The notes: generated from the sequence alone by a model not told the origin. A stretch of 64,000 nucleotides of DNA from Podospora pseudocomata (GCF_035222375.1 NW_026946363.1:1550001-1614000), one strand, 5' to 3'. Positions 1 through 11,653 are shown, counted from the first letter of the stretch. A program made the numbers and translations.

Positions 1-127
1 TGCTCTTGCCCAGTTATCGAGGCTACCGTTTGACCCAATTAGGTTTAAGTAGTTGGGCATGGTTTGCTCTTTCCACTCGCATCAACTCGATAAACGGAGC
101 CTTTGAAGAAACCCAAACAGAGTCACC

Positions 128-999
128 ATGAGAAAATCATCCGAGTTCCAGAACTACCCCTTCCTGACAGGCGAAGAGTTCGCCGAAGCGTGCCACCACT
201 TGGATAGGAGATACTGCCAAGCTACCTTGGGTCCCGTACGAAGAAAATGGAAACTCAGAATATGTAACGCACTCAACACAGCCTTCGGCCTAGGACCAGA
301 ATACAACACATATGTCCAAATAGTTCGACCACTGGAAGGAGAGCTAGACGATGGGGACCTATCAAACATATTTGACAGTCTTTCATTTCAAAGCAGCAAC
401 CCTACCGCAACCGACGACATGGTGGACAGCAAGATGGTGGAGGCCGAGGATGCTGATGAGGTACGTTCCACAGCTTTGGAACCGTGCTTTGTACTCACAC
501 TCTCCCAGGCTGTGTTCCACAAGAAGCCAAAGTCAACGGCAAGTGCTGGGCAGGTCGTGTATGAAATACATCTCCACCCAACATATCAAGCGCCCTGTTT
601 GTGGTTCAGTCTACACAACCTCCCCGTTGATGAGCAAGCTTTCAACATCGATACTGTCTTTCGACGTCTCGTACCAGACCAGTACAAAGATGGACTCCGC
701 AGTGCTGGGGAAATTGGTGGCATCTCGGCCGACGTATGTCTTTTTTCATTATGCTGCCAAGAATATGGTTAACTAGGCGATTCTGCGTCTGATCGAAAGG
801 TCCTAGACTAACACAAACCATTCTGCAGCATCACCCAGTTACAGGGCTCCCCAGTTTCTTTATACATCCTTGTCTTCTTGGTGAAGCAATGTCAACATTT
901 GACTGCTCCAAGGAGGACTATCTCATGGTATGGTTGGGCCTCGTGGGGGGTTGTGTCGGCCTTTGGGTTCCGTCAGAGATGGCAATCGAATCGCAGTAG
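128..999 (+). CDS. atg10: Atg10-like E2 enzyme of autophagy
   Basis: Predicted E2-like enzyme that conjugates Atg12 to Atg5 during autophagosome formation in the cytosol. Proposed exons are 128-460, 509-733 and 829-999, giving about 242 aa. The family signature is at the exon 2/3 junction and in exon 3: a DHHP turn, then G-L-P-S-F-F-I-HPC, where the Cys of the HPC motif is the expected thioester residue. Upstream, an EIHLHPTYQAPCLWF segment matches the E2-like core. The second intron has a GTATGT donor, a CTAAC branch and a CAG acceptor. The first proposed intron is only 48 nt and has no in-frame stop, so it could be missed or retained. The gene converges on the snRNP gene, whose stop lies 61 bp away. 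I am confident of the family and less sure of the 48-nt intron. Confidence 0.85.
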
Positions 1000-1060
1000 G
1001 CTGAGCCCAAGGAGCTGTGCCCCAACATATCCTCGCTGTATTATGCCAACCTGGCGGGTA

Positions 1061-1709
1061 TCATTCATCGTCGCTATCATCCTCCAGTTCCATCTCTGCA
1101 TCCGAGTCGCTCTCTTCTTCTTTCTTCTCCTCTTCCCTTGGCCGTTTTGTCCCGCGCGTTTCAGCAGCGGCGTCAGGCATGGCATGATCAGACGCGGATG
1201 GCTTGGGGGGAAGACCGCGGGAGGTCACATTTGCAGACGCCCCTGGTAGAGGAGCGTTGAAGATGCTCTGCTGGAGGTCGGTAACCTCGACCTGGGCTGC
1301 CGTCGAAGCTGCAGGTGGTTTGAAAGTACCGTCGAGCTTGGCGATGATGTTGGACTTGGACTTTGCATAGGAGATTTTCTGTTTCGAGTTAGTATATACC
1401 CAAAAATGAAAGACAAGAACTACCTACCAGCTCCCGTCCAAAAAACTCGAACCCATTCAACGACCGCATGGCCTGCGTGGCCGTCTGAATATCTTTGTAC
1501 ACGATGTGAGCCTGGCCGCGCATCTTCATTGTCTTGAGCGCCACCACATCTAATACGGCGCCATATGTCGAGAATAGCATGTAGAGTGCTGTCCTAAGGT
1601 CCTCCTTCTGAATCTTGTTGGATGGGAGGTTCGTGACATAGAGGGTTTGGTTTGGCGGCACTGAAGCGACCTTGGCTGGGAGGCCAGGAGGGAGTGCGCG
1701 TGTAGCCAT
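1061..1709 (-). CDS. U1A/U2B''-family snRNP protein (single RRM)
   Basis: Predicted spliceosomal RNA-binding protein of the U1A/U2B''/SNF family, acting in the nucleus on U1 or U2 snRNA. Exons on the minus strand are 1709-1428 and 1378-1061, giving 199 aa; the 49-nt intron has a GTAGGT donor and an ACAG acceptor. The RRM spans about residues 20-105, with RNP2 LYVTNL and RNP1 RGQAHIVY, followed by the family continuation ISYAKSKSNIIAKLDGTF. The tail is charged and ends in an acidic run. Only one RRM is present, which favours a U2B''/Msl1-type protein over two-RRM U1A, but sequence alone does not separate them. It shares a 388-bp divergent promoter with ARPC1. Confidence 0.88.
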
Positions 1710-2097
1710 CGTCGGCTTTCAGTATTTGTAGCTTCTCGTGCTTCGGAAACAACACAAGTATCGGGGTTGTCTGAATTGGCGCAAACAATTCGCGATTTGT
1801 GGACGGAGGCACTGACGGTGTTGTTGATATTCAAGTCGATGGATGCATTAAAGGTGACCTGAAATTTGGAGGCGCCAAACACCAAACACCAGAATCCTAC
1901 GCGCCACCCCTAGGCGTGTGGCTAGCCATTGGTCAGGGCGCCCTCATCCCGCCAGCCCCACCAGTTACGCAACAGCTTCCCCTGACCAAGGTCAACTCCA
2001 CCATCATTCAACCAGCAACTCCAGTCAGTACTAGGTATCATCTTCGTTAACTCTAGCGGTAGTAGAGAGCTACTCCTACCGTACAAACATCAACACC
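1710..2097. promoter_or_regulatory. Divergent promoter, snRNP protein / ARPC1
   Basis: A 388-bp non-coding interval separates two head-to-head start codons, so it must carry both promoters. It contains an inverted CCAAT box (ATTGG) near 1928. No other element is clear by eye. Confidence 0.5.
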
Positions 2098-3297
2098 ATG
2101 TCGGCCCCCGAAGTCCACCACCTTTTCCACAATCCCATTGCGGATCACTCGTTCTCAGCTGACCGCCAAACGCTGGCCATTGCGCGCGACACCACTGTCG
2201 AGCTCTACGGAAGGGTCGGGAATAGCTTCAAACTCAAGGATGAGCTCAAGGGCCACGACAAGACTGTGACCAGCATTGATATTGCCCCCAACTCAGGGCG
2301 CATTGTTACCTGCTCTCAGGGCAAGTTACTTGACCATCTCCGACACCAAACTCCAACTGACCTCTCACGCACAGATCGCAATGCCCTCGTGTGGGAACCT
2401 ACCCCCCAAGGCTATAAACCGACCCTCGTCCTCCTGCGCATCAACCGAGCTGCCACCTTTGTACGCTGGTCGCCGAACGAGACCAAGTTTGCGGTTGGAT
2501 CTGGTGACAGACTGATCGCGATCTGCTATTTCGAGGAGGAAAATGACTGGTGGGTCTCGAAGCACTTGAAGAAGCCGATTCGCAGTACCATCACCACTGT
2601 CGCATGGCATCCCAACTCGGTCCTTCTTGCCGCTGGCTCTACCGATGCCCATGCGCGCGTCTTGTCCAGCTTCATCAAGGGCGTCGACGCCAGGCCAGAG
2701 CCCACCGCCTGGGGTGAGAGATTGCCCTTCAACACCATCTGTGGCGAGTACTTGAACAACTCGGCTGGTTGGATTCACTCTGTGGCTTTCTCCCCCAGCG
2801 GAGATGCTCTTGCCTTTGCCGCGCATGACAGCAGCATCACTGTTGTGTATCCAAGCGCCCCTGAGCAGCCGCCCAGGGCTGTTGTCACCATCAACACCCA
2901 GCTGCTCCCCTTTATGAGCCTCATCTGGAATGGAGAGGCTGAGATCATTGCCGCCGGATATGACTGCGAGGCTTTCCGGTTCAAGGGTGGTCTTAATGGC
3001 TGGCAGCTGAGCGGAACGATTGAGGCCAAGAGCCGCCCTGGTCTTGGTGATGCCCGGGAAGAGTCCGCGCTCAACATGTTCAAGCAGATGGATCTGAAGG
3101 GCAAGGTCAAAGATGACACCCAGCTCAAGACAGTCCATCAAAACACCGTCACAATGCTGCGTCCCTACGAAACTTCTGGTGATGCCGTTGCTAAGTTTAG
3201 TTGTAAGTCTTGTAAGGATTCTGTCAGCTATCACTTTTACTAACAACGATATACAGCAAGCGGCGTGGACGGGCGCCTTGTTATTTGGAACGTTTAA
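2098..3297 (+). CDS. arc40: Arp2/3 complex subunit ARPC1 (p40)
   Basis: WD-repeat subunit of the Arp2/3 complex, which nucleates branched actin at cortical patches and endocytic sites. Exons are 2098-2320, 2375-3202 and 3257-3297, giving 363 aa, the usual length for the family. Conserved landmarks are HDKTVTSIDIAPNSGRIVTC, then SQDRNALVW formed across intron 1, VRWSPNETKFAVGSG, and a C-terminal WD ending GVDGRLVIWNV built across intron 2. Intron 1 (2321-2374) must use a GC donor (GCAAGT) and an ACAG acceptor to restore SQDRNALVW; being 54 nt and free of stops, it would be read through as coding by a naive caller. Intron 2 is GTAAGT-ACAG. Identification is secure. Confidence 0.95.
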
Positions 3298-3574
3298 ATG
3301 ATAGATGATCTAGAAAGATGCACCAATCGGATCACGGTGCTGTTTGCCGTTTGAGACACACACTTGACCTCGTCTTTACTACGGTAGCCTGCGTGAACTG
3401 GTGGAAGCGCGCATGAACCCGATTGGTAGCTCAAAGGTAATTGTTGAAGCCTTCAAGGTCCCTTGTCTGTAGAATCTTAGTTGTTATAAGAACAAGAGCG
3501 TTGGATTTCTTCAAGAGTGCTTTTGGACCATCTTCATCCTGCTTTTCCTCTCTTTCCTCTATCCGCCCCGCGAC

Positions 3575-5128
3575 ATGTCCAAGATGAGCGCCAGCAAACC
3601 CCAAGAGCCGTCGCCGAGCAGCTTCATCTACACTTCTAGCTCCAGCGCGGTATCAGACTGCATCACCGTGGCAGCAGACGATGACGGAATACAGGCCCGC
3701 TCCTCTGAGCCACAGGCAGTCACTGGCCTGGTCATATTCAATACAATTCACTGGAGACCCAACCCTCGTTCGCTCAGTCCTCCAGGCGCGCGGGTCATCG
3801 AACTACCAGATTCTGACTCTGGTGAACAAGACCATGAGCATACCAAGCTGCTTCGCGACTACAAAGCCGGATCTGTCAGCCCGCTGAGTCTTCCGCCTCA
3901 GCCACAGCTCCAACAACACACCCCTGTCCGAACTGTGGACACCGACTATCCTTCTGAGTTGATGAGCTATGATGCCGCCGCCATGGAAGACACCGACGAC
4001 GAGGACCACTACCCCGAACGATTTGCTCTGTCCCCCAATATGCCTCCCCAGTGCTCTACTTCTGATCATGGCTCCTCTCCAAAGTCATCAGCCAGCAGCA
4101 CAACAAGGTCTTTGTGCACATGCCGCTCCTCTCCACCCTCAGAATCAGACCAATCTGGCCTCATCCTGGAGATTCAATATATTTGTCTTTTGGCAACCCA
4201 AAAGTTCATCAGGGGACACGTCTTTGACCAGCGCAGGCAGCGCCGTCGCCGTGAGAGAGCACGGGTGATGAAGAGACTGAGAGAAAGGGGGAAGGCAAGA
4301 TCAGAAGCCAGAGAAAGAGAAAGCACAAGGAGCAGCCACGAGAACAAAGTCAGGAAGATGTCTCCTGTGAGGCGGGTTGCACCTCCACGTGCTGTCTCGC
4401 CTATTAGCCCTCGTGTTGTCAGAATAGCAAAGGCAATGGTCTACAGTTCCACCGATAGCGATACCGAAAGGGAAAGTCCCAGCGGTAACACCTCCCAAAC
4501 CTTCACCTCGCCGAAAATCCCAACCCCCACGAGCAAACTCACCTCCCGCAGACCAACCAGTCCCTTTTCCTACGCGTGGATGTCCTCCCAACTGAATCCC
4601 ATCCCCACCACCACCCACCTCCTCACCCCCAACGCCGCCGCCGAAGATGACCTCGACACAACCATGTCCGACCCCCCTTCCTCCCCAACATCATCCTCCA
4701 CCTCAGCCGACACAGACTACCGCACAATCCTCACCTCCCACCGTCTCCCTTTCGGTTCCTCCAACAACAAGCAAAAACTCCCCTCCCAACCCATCGACAA
4801 CAAAACCCAACTAAACAAAAACATATCCAAAATCGGCTCCATCATCTGGCACCGCTCCCTTTCCCACCCCCTAGAAAAGAAAAGAGAAACCCTCCAAGAA
4901 ATGGCCTACCTCCTCGACCTAGGCGCCGCAGTCCTCACGTCCGACCAGCCAGCAAACCCCCCCACACATAGCCTCGCAGTCCAAATCACCGACGCGGGGA
5001 TCCTGCTCTGTGAAATCCTCAAAGACTGGGACGCGGTGGAGAGGATAGAGGAGTTGGAGGGGGTTTGGTGGGATGCTTTGAGTAGGGACAGTAGTAGTGC
5101 TATTGAGGAGTGCAGCTGTAGTACGTGA
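3575..5128 (+). CDS. Low-complexity protein of unknown function
   Basis: A single long open frame of 517 codons that I do not recognise. The product is rich in Ser, Pro and Thr and probably largely disordered. It has one strongly basic stretch at about residues 218-255 (RRQRRRRERARVMKRLRERG and following Arg/Glu-rich sequence), which could be a nuclear localisation or nucleic-acid-binding segment. A more ordered C-terminal part, about residues 420-510, includes KIGSIIWHRSLSHPLEKKRE and a Leu-rich helix-like run. No catalytic motif or signal peptide is visible. The start is the first in-frame ATG, 277 bp after ARPC1. Whether it is one exon is not proven. It converges on CDC5. Confidence 0.6.
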   Translation: MSKMSASKPQEPSPSSFIYTSSSSAVSDCITVAADDDGIQARSSEPQAVTGLVIFNTIHWRPNPRSLSPPGARVIELPDSDSGEQDHEHTKLLRDYKAGSVSPLSLPPQPQLQQHTPVRTVDTDYPSELMSYDAAAMEDTDDEDHYPERFALSPNMPPQCSTSDHGSSPKSSASSTTRSLCTCRSSPPSESDQSGLILEIQYICLLATQKFIRGHVFDQRRQRRRRERARVMKRLRERGKARSEARERESTRSSHENKVRKMSPVRRVAPPRAVSPISPRVVRIAKAMVYSSTDSDTERESPSGNTSQTFTSPKIPTPTSKLTSRRPTSPFSYAWMSSQLNPIPTTTHLLTPNAAAEDDLDTTMSDPPSSPTSSSTSADTDYRTILTSHRLPFGSSNNKQKLPSQPIDNKTQLNKNISKIGSIIWHRSLSHPLEKKRETLQEMAYLLDLGAAVLTSDQPANPPTHSLAVQITDAGILLCEILKDWDAVERIEELEGVWWDALSRDSSSAIEECSCST

Positions 5129-5800
5129 TCACACAAGGTGTGCGAGGGGTGGTGGTTTGAGGGGGGAATTGCTCTGAGATTTTCTTCATATGTTTGGGTA
5201 TGGATGGCTGGGTATTTAGATTGGGAATTTGTGAGATTTTCGTTATCATGCGCGCATTGTATCGTTGGCCTGGGGTTGTACCTAAAAATGAACTTTTGTG
5301 CATTCTCAACCATTTCTCCTTCTCCAACAAACCAGTATTGAAACCGCCAAAGGATGGAAATATGATGTGTTGCGAATATTGAATGGTCCGTGCCCACCCC
5401 TGATTTGGAAGGTTTGAAAAGATGTAAGTGACCCTCAGGTAAGTCAATGAACAAGTAAATCACTTCCACCCAAATCAACACGTCAGCCAGGCCATAACCC
5501 AACAAATTCATGCCAAACTAATGATATATAACGGCAGTTAGAAAAACCCATGTCCCGAGCAAAGGAAACGACCAAATAATCCCACTCTCTCTCTCACCCT
5601 TGAAAGAGAAAACCATAAACTAAACACAACGCCCAATCCCAACAAAATAAGGAATCATAACATCATCTCCCCAAACCAGCCTTCTTCTCAAAAAAAAGGA
5701 TAAATATATACACCACCACCACCACCACCACCACCACCACAACGCCCCCCAAAAAACGAATGTAAACCACCCCTTTTCTTCCACTCCCCTCCTCTCCTCC
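5129..5800. other. Convergent intergenic region
   Basis: Contains the 3' regions of the low-complexity gene and CDC5, with a CAC trinucleotide tract at 5711-5740. No gene is supported here. Confidence 0.5.
5711..5740. repeat. (CAC)10 microsatellite
   Basis: Ten uninterrupted CAC units downstream of the CDC5 stop codon, probably within or beside its 3' UTR. Confidence 0.9.
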
Positions 5801-8800
5801 TCACCTCTTCTTACTCTCATCAATATCCTCCCCAATCTCCTCCGGTCTCCTCGGATCCACATACGCCGACAACCTTTGATCTCCCCACCTAGCCCCAATG
5901 CTGACCCAAACATGCTTCGCCGGAATCTGCACATTCTTCGTCTCCCTCATCCCCGTCCACCTCAACCTCCTCTCCCGCGTCATATCGCTGTTCCCAATCC
6001 CCCCGTTCCCGTTCCACTCCCGCACAATATCCCTGATAAACTCAATCTTCTGCCTAAACATGTTTGCCGCCGGAATCCCCTGCATCTCCGGGCTAATCTC
6101 CGGCCGTCTCCTCGACGAGCTGCTAGTGCTCCTGGTTCCAGCCCTCGGCGCCGGCTGCTTTGGCACCGTCGAAAAGTTCAAGAGAGTCTGCACAGGATAC
6201 GACAACACCGACCGGTCATCCAGCGCTGACTCGGCCAGAGATCCCGTCTCATACAACCTCTTTGCAGCATCCTGCGGCAAATGCCAGAAATGACACCACG
6301 TCCCTGTTGAATCAAGGACAATCTTGGTGTGGTCGGGGAAATTAAACTGCATGTGCCCATCGCAGAACATCCAGCACCCCACATCGCCAAAACGCTGATA
6401 GAACGTAACAACATCATTCGGCGCTGCGTCCAGGTCTGTGATGGTAGGAGGGCGGATGTTAACCTCCTCCGGGTTCTCCATCTCACGGCCATAAGCAATC
6501 ATGTAATTGGCAAACTTTTTCCACAAGACCACCCTCTCCCGCTTCCGATGGTCGTACATGTCTTTACCGGCTGAGAGTCTCCCCACTGACCCCTCCGAGT
6601 TGACTGTTACGGCAAAGTTTTGAGGAGGGACTCGAACACGCGAGATACCATCCTCCCCGTTGTTTTCGTAAAAGTAAATGCCCTCATTCATGGGGACAAT
6701 CTGGTGTCTGTCCCTATAAGTCGGGTCCTCCTTCCGCTGACAATGCCGTTCAGCACCGTGAACCAGCAAGCAAGCGGGAGGCAAAACACCGCTTCGGGAA
6801 CCCTCGTTTGCAGGAATGCTCCGGAGGATGCATCCAACACTGCCATCGTTCAGGATGTAGCCCAAGCCAAACTTGTTTGTGTAATCAACCCACTTGACCA
6901 CAATCTGTGGGGGAGCTGGCGTTTGCTCCTTGGTGGAGACGATAGCCATGGTACGGGCATTGAGCGCCCTTTCCAGTTCCGCCTGCAACTTCTGGAGACG
7001 GTCCAAGACAACATCAGGTTGAGTGCCCGGGACGTGTTCCTGACACTCCGTCGGGCCAAAGAGCGAAAGCATCTCTTCCTGAGGTTTGGCTGGCTTGGAT
7101 ACCGATGGTCGCGTCTGCGGAGCAGCCTCTTCGGCAGGCAAGGCTGCCGTGGTCCTGCTTCTCGTTGGTTGACTGCGCAAGGTGCGACTGGTTCTTTTCG
7201 GTGCCTCTTCAGCGGTCTCGGCAGTTGACGATACTGGTGCAGACAACTCTCGCCTAGGTCTCGCCCGCAAGCTGCTCGTTGTTGTTCTCGATACGGGCTC
7301 GGGGACTGTTTGAGACCGAACAAGAGGGACAGGGGCAGGGGCGACCGTGGTAGCCGGTCTATGCTGAGCTCTCTGCTGGGCAGCAAAACTCTGTGGTGGT
7401 GCTCGCAAAAGGCCTGAAGGCACTCTTTGACTCTGAGACTGGGTGCTCTGGCTAAGGCCACTAAGATCGTCAGATACAGAAAGTTGAGACAGTTTTTCTG
7501 TCGCTTGCTGAGTGGCCCGGTCTTGTTGTGCGGCGAGGCGTTGCAGTTTCTGCTCATTCCGGACCTCGTCAAACGGACGGTAAACAATACCCTCGGCCAG
7601 AGGAATGACAGGAGTCAGCCCGTAGTGTTCCTCTTCTGCCATCTCCCGCCAGATATTCTTGAACACTAGTTGTGACTGTTGCCAAGGCCCAACACCACAC
7701 TCCTGGCACATTTCCTGCACGGTCCGAAGGTTGATGGCTTGCGCCTTGGAGCTGGAAAGAGGCTCGTAAAATGCAGCGCTTTGTGGAGGAATCTCTCTCA
7801 GTTTCGGTGTGATTTCGGAGGAGCTGGGCATGTAGCCAGAGGTGAAGAATGGGTGACCAACGATGGTATCTGGATCTGGTCTTTGGGAGGCTTCTTGCAG
7901 CATTGTGGCAACAAGGTCCTTGGCTTCCTGGCTGATGAATGGGCGCCCGGCAGATGGCGCAGGCCATTCGTAATCTCTATCTTTGGCACGTCGGTAAATC
8001 TCGTCGGTTGTCGAGGACTGGAAAGGCGGCTTCGAAGTAAGCATAGCAAAGACAATGATACCCAAGCTCCAGATATCAACCATGTGATCATGACCCTTCT
8101 TGCCCTTCTCCAAGATTTCGGGTGCGATGTAGTTGGGCGTTCCGCACAGCGTTGTCCGGCGCATAATCTGCATATCCTTGCCTGTCAGAAGCAGAGCAGC
8201 CAGACCAAAGTCTCCAATCTTGGCATTCATGTGTTTGTCGAGGAAGATGTTGCCCATTTTCAGGTCACGGTGGATGATACCCTTGGCGTGCATGTACTTG
8301 ATGGCGCCAGCAATCTGCACCGAGTAAAAGCGCACCTCCGGTTCCGTCAACCCCTTGCGCCTCTTGACCATGTCCATAAGCGAGCCATTGGGGCAGAGTT
8401 CCAGGACCAGGTAAGTGCATCGCTCGAAAGTGAAGGCGCGGTGGAACTGGACAATATTCTGATGTCGCATTTTGGAGTGAATTTGCAGCTCGGTTTGGAA
8501 CTAGAGAGGTCGGTTAATTCTTCTGCCAGATGTCAACAGAAGTATCACAGGAGATCACACCTTTTGCTCCATCTTCGTTGGCATCTGGCTTTTGACAATC
8601 TTGAGCGCAAACTTTTTGGAGGATCCAGCTGGTGCCCCCTCGTAGCAGATGGCAAACCCGCCCTTGCCCAAGGCCTTGCCAACCTCGTACACCATGCCTT
8701 CCCTCCGGTCCGAGCTGGGTGGTTCGACGACATTGTTGGGTGGTGGTGGCGGGTGTTCCTTGTCCTTTGCGGCTTTCAGAACCTGTGCTGCGGCCTTAGT

Positions 8801-8989
8801 CTTCAGCTCAGTCCGAGGGAGCCGCTGGGCGTTGGCATCCCTTGGGGAGAGGGCCTCCATGTCGACGCCCTTTGCAACCATCGCCGACTGTGTCCTTTGC
8901 TGTGTTGCAAGCCGAGAACTTTTTGTTCTCAGCGATGTTGTGGTGTTCGAGGAGGAGATCGGTGAAGAGGGGACCGAAACTAACGTCAC
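5801..8989 (-). CDS. cdc5: Polo-like kinase Cdc5/Plo1
   Basis: Ser/Thr kinase controlling mitotic entry, spindle poles and cytokinesis. Exons are 8989-8561 and 8500-5801, giving about 1042 aa; the single intron is GTGTGA...CTAG and restores MEQKFQTELQIHSKMRHQN. The glycine loop GKALGKGGFAICYEG and the lysine of FALKI lie in exon 1. HRDLKMGNIFLD, DFGLA and the activation segment TTLCGTPNYIAPE lie in exon 2. A Ser/Pro/Thr-rich linker precedes the polo-box region at about residues 676-916, beginning KWVDYTNKFGLGYILNDGSV. The tail beyond the second polo box is about 125 residues, longer than in animal Plk1 and in line with filamentous fungal orthologues. It is divergent from the OPA3-like gene. 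Confidence 0.95.
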
Positions 8990-9820
8990 GCGTCAAACGG
9001 CTGGTCCACTATTCTGTTGACACGTCAGTAATGTCCAAAATGCATGCAGTGCTGTCAACAAGACAGCTTTGGGCGTTGCAAAGGTGCACACGACATGAAT
9101 TTTCGTGTGGGATGGGTGGGGGGCAGGGAGGGCCGTTGTAAACAAGCAAAAACGCACCGTTGGACTGTGTTGACTGTTTGGCGCTCGGTGGCCGTCATGA
9201 AAAGTAACGGGCTATTACGATTGGTAGACACACCGGAAACCGAGTCGACAATTACACCAAACTGTGTAAGTGGCAACAAAAGCCGGCAATCAACAGATGA
9301 TGGTGGGTGATGCCGGAAGTGTGTGGATGTCGCTTGTTCAAGAATTCAATGTGGATGAAAGGCCAGTGAGATCCATGTTTGCTCCTCCCCGGTGTCGCCA
9401 GGGCAACGGCCTTCAAACGGCGGCAACACTAAGTTGTCGGATGTGCATGGGCCACATCTTATCTGATAAGAACATTCACCTCGCCTGCTTCCTGCGTTTG
9501 ATCAATTCTGATTGGCCATTCACCGTGAGAAAGCTCCCCGCCATTGCCGATGACTCCATCTCATCAACTGAAACTGATTGCTATACCGGTTATTTGCTCT
9601 CTCGAGTGTTGGTTTACTATGCAATAATCGGTCTATCTTTGTTGAGGGATCCTTGTCTCTTGTATTAATGTATAGACGGCTAGCTACACGATATTGCTCC
9701 GCCATTACACCCTTCCCTCGACTATCTCGCCCAAGATCCTTGACTCAGCAACATTCCTCCTCCCCCATCTCGCGAGATTCCCAAATTTCATGGCCAACTG
9801 GAGGCCAGCCAAGATTCGCC
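8990..9820. promoter_or_regulatory. Divergent promoter, CDC5 / OPA3-like
   Basis: An 831-bp non-coding interval between two head-to-head starts. An inverted CCAAT box (GATTGGCC) lies near 9510. No RNA gene or repeat was recognised. Confidence 0.5.
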
Positions 9821-10527
9821 ATGGTTTCCCTGCCCCTATTCAAAATCGCTGCTCTCTTTGTACGGCATATCTCCAAATATGGCGCGGTTCGTCCCCCTTG
9901 ACCCGACTCTTCTCCGCGGCAGACCACTGATGTTGGTTTCCGCTGCAGAATCACATCAAGCACCAAGCCCATGAACATCCACGCTTTCGCGCCTTCGCTG
10001 CCAGATACGGCCAGGTCATCCACCAAATAAACATGCGACTGTCGGTTGCTACGATGCGCAATACCGAAGCTGCTCAGAAAGCAAAGGAGAAAGCCGAAGC
10101 GCCCACAGTCAAGACAGAAGAGCAAGTCAAGCGGGAGGAAGAGCTCAAGGCCAAATATGGGACCACCCCACGAGACTCTCACCCTGTTAAGGAGCCACCA
10201 AAAAGCATCTGGAGGCGACAATTTAGGGCTCTTCCTGAAGCCAAGGCTGTGGATTTGTTTGCGGATGTTATTGGCGATGCGTTCATCTTGGCCATTGCCA
10301 CCGGGTTGGTCACTTATGAGTACTGGAGAACCTCTCAGAAACCAGACAAGAACAAGGAGATGATCCAAGAGTTGGAGAAACAAGTTGAGGAGTTAAAGCA
10401 GAGGGGTGAGGAGCTTGAGGAAGCAGAAAAGCAGCAGCGAGAGAGGGTGCGGCTGATTGAGGAGGCTCTGAGGGCATTCAAAGACCCAAAGACAAAGCAG
10501 CCCCTTTTGGCTACCCCTGCAGCATAA
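9821..10527 (+). CDS. OPA3-like mitochondrial protein
   Basis: Member of the OPA3 family of small mitochondrial membrane-associated proteins linked to mitochondrial morphology and lipid homeostasis. Exons are 9821-9886 and 9949-10527, giving 214 aa; the intron is GTTCGT...TGCAG. The N-terminus MVSLPLFKIAALFVRHISKY resembles the OPA3 start (L-x-K-L...V-K-Q-I-SK). Next come HEHPRFRAFAARYGQVIHQI and a hydrophobic segment near residues 120-140 (FADVIGDAFILAIATGLVTYEYWR) containing the family's EYWR motif. The C-terminal 60 residues are Glu/Lys/Gln-rich and predicted coiled coil. An exact start at 9821 is supported by the family N-terminus. Confidence is good. Confidence 0.87.
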
Positions 10528-10915
10528 TTCATTCAAATCGAGCCTCGCTGCGGGAATGTTCACAGAACGGGCAAGCACCACTTAACGTGGCTGCCTGAGC
10601 ATATGTGCAATGATGTAAGTATTAGACAGCGCTGTGGGTCATTGTAGGTCCAGTAACCCGATGTGGCTTTGAGTTTTATGTTCTGGGGAAAGAGCAATGA
10701 TAGACATGGCAGGCGGGAACTCATCTCTGGGATAGAAGGAAGCGATACCCTCTTACTTTTCACAAACCAAAATCTCAACACATTTCCAATTGTTTTAAGT
10801 TGCTTGCTACCCATCAGTGACAGCAAACATGAGGAACCATCACCCTGTTGAAACACCAACCAGCCTCGTTTGCTCAACCCTGAGATCCCGTCAACCATGG
10901 ACAACAGTCGCGACA
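10528..10915. other. Intergenic region
   Basis: 388 bp between two genes on the same strand. Nothing distinctive was recognised beyond presumed terminator and promoter sequence. Confidence 0.4.
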
Positions 10916-11653
10916 ATGCTTCTGCAGTCAGACAGTAGAAAATGGCGTGGTATGAACCTTTGGCCACCTCGCTTTCTCCGACAACATTCTAACCAGTTAT
11001 AGAATCTACCCTCCAGTCCCACGACATCTCTCTAGTCGTTGAGCAAGAGCATGCGGAGGTCTTTCAGGTCTACAAGTTTATCTTGATCTCACCAGATGAT
11101 GTCGAAACAGGGGAGCCTACAGCAATGGCTCGAATTACCCAGCTCGGGCGAGATCTCGGCGATGCCAAAGCAGGTGTCATTTTCCTGCTTGACCAGGAGA
11201 ATGAAAAGGAGCACGGAGATGCTATAAAAGCGTTCATGTCACTTCAGATCAAGTTTGCCTCCCTCTTTTGCACTTTCTGTTTATTTTTCCACTGACATGA
11301 TTCCCAGATTGATGGATGTCCACCCAAGTGTCCCCATTCTCCCTTTGACTAGTTTTGACGCGTTACCATCAACCCTCAAAACTTTCCAACGTGGATATTC
11401 GGAGGGCCTTGATGACGGAATTCAGCAGCAAGTGAATATTGATGTTTCTAGGGATTTGTTAGGCTGTTGTTCGGCAGGAGAAAGGCAGCTCTCTAGGCAG
11501 GCGGTCGATACGATGTCTCAGAGTGGAGAATTCTTCAGCTTTCGAGAGCTGTTGGTTGATGGCCAATTGGCGGAACGCGAGGGTCAAGAGAGAATGCACG
11601 ATGTGTTGGGACCAGAGGATGGGAAGAGATTTGTGAGGTTCTGGTTGAGGTAG
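10916..11653 (+). CDS. Unknown 209-aa protein, three exons
   Basis: I do not recognise this family. Proposed exons are 10916-10949, 11003-11252 and 11308-11653. Intron 1 is GTATGA...TATAG with a CTAAC branch site; intron 2 is GTTTGC...CCCAG with a CTGAC branch site. The joined frame reads evenly like a globular alpha/beta protein: HDISLVVEQEHAEVFQVYKF, a middle segment GDAKAGVIFLLDQENEKEH, then SVPILPLTSFDALPSTLKTF, and a C-terminus rich in Glu, Gln and Arg. No signal peptide, membrane segment or catalytic motif is visible. The start is uncertain: the same frame stays open upstream to an ATG near 10817. It lies about 0.7 kb upstream of the decayed NLR-type gene on the same strand. Confidence 0.55.

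Noticed and set aside
2365-3246. 293-codon frame antisense to ARPC1
   Set aside because: Shadow of a secure WD-repeat gene.
7679-8965. 428-codon frame antisense to CDC5
   Set aside because: The opposite strand encodes clear polo-kinase motifs; the frame is a codon-bias shadow.
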